This document shows positions 6,229 to 6,347 of a stretch of 6,347 nucleotides of DNA, one piece after another; the first letter of the stretch is position 1, and the number at the start of each line of letters is the position of its first letter. The position numbers and the translations under genes were made by a program. The notes beneath the pieces are model-generated. The model made no database searches. It was not told the DNA's origin and saw only the letters and a list, made by a program, of their open reading frames with translations. The stretch covers positions 1 to 6,347 of the forward strand of contig CALFOF010000297.1 of NCBI GenBank assembly GCA_937919075.1, written 5' to 3'. Source of the stretch: an uncultured Cyanobium sp. GTDB taxonomy: Bacteria > Cyanobacteriota > Cyanobacteriia > PCC-6307 > Cyanobiaceae.

Positions 6229-6347
6229 TCACCGGCGCTTGGGCAAGTGGCTGATCACCAGATGGCGCTGGCCATCGATCTGCAACCAGCCTTCTTCGCG
6301 CAGCACGCCGAGCACACGGGTGACGGTGACGCGGGTGGTGGAGAGGG
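6229..6347 (-). CDS. Crp/Fnr-family transcription regulator, C-terminal 38 residues (cut by window edge)
   Basis: Only the end of the gene is inside the window. The visible 38 residues begin LSTTRVTVTRVLGVLREEGW, which is the recognition helix of the Crp/Fnr/NtcA helix-turn-helix (compare STRVTVTRLLG in NtcA), followed by the wing LQIDGQRHLVI and a short basic end HLPKRR. The effector domain is not visible, so the ligand and target cannot be told. It is not an ordinary NtcA, whose end after the wing differs and is longer. Lying 56 bases upstream of the phoB-like gene on the same strand, it could be the Pho-linked Crp-type regulator PtrA known from marine Synechococcus and Prochlorococcus, but this is inference from position. 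Confidence 0.8.
   Translation of the reverse strand, partial: LSTTRVTVTRVLGVLREEGWLQIDGQRHLVISHLPKRR

Overview
The window looks like chromosomal DNA from a high-GC picocyanobacterium of the Cyanobium / Synechococcus type. This rests on protein identities, not a database search. CrtR of the oxygenic-phototroph type, a picocyanobacterial-style GatC (N-terminus MSRI.SDDVRK, C-terminus [12 protein letters not shown]), a small membrane peptide and a 99-residue protein both of cyanobacterial appearance, and an SphS/SphR-like two-component pair occur together at visibly high GC. Only one HIP1 octamer (GCGATCGC, 660-667) is present, which fits the marine/Cyanobium lineage better than HIP1-rich cyanobacteria. 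Coding density is very high: no gap exceeds about 80 bases, and there is no tRNA, rRNA, CRISPR array, insertion sequence or phage gene.

Left part (1-1944). On the minus strand, mpg (3-methyladenine DNA glycosylase) runs into pyrB (aspartate carbamoyltransferase, cut by the window edge) with an ATGA overlap, so the two are probably co-transcribed. Head-to-head with mpg is a 47-codon gene for a single-span membrane peptide, its start 21 bases from the mpg start. It converges on a minus-strand gene for a 99-residue protein of unknown function, which in turn diverges from the next plus-strand gene.

Middle part (1945-3223). A creatininase-family metal-dependent amidohydrolase is followed 49 bases later by gatC, the small subunit of the Glu-tRNA(Gln) amidotransferase, on the same strand. 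gatC converges on crtR with 72 bases between them, which contain an imperfect hairpin.

Right part (3224-6347). Four minus-strand genes follow one another with short gaps: the tail of a Crp/Fnr-family regulator, an OmpR/PhoB-type response regulator, its histidine kinase, then crtR (beta-carotene hydroxylase, zeaxanthin synthesis). The kinase has one N-terminal membrane segment, no extracellular sensor, a PAS-like region and a HisKA/HATPase core. That layout matches cyanobacterial SphS/PhoR, so the pair is most likely the phosphate-starvation system, with the Crp-type protein as a possible additional Pho-linked regulator. crtR lies only 41 bases downstream of the kinase, so it may be read from the same transcript. 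No clearly new system is visible. The points most worth a second look are the regulator-to-crtR gene order, the two small proteins of unknown function, and the very tight mpg/small-protein divergence.
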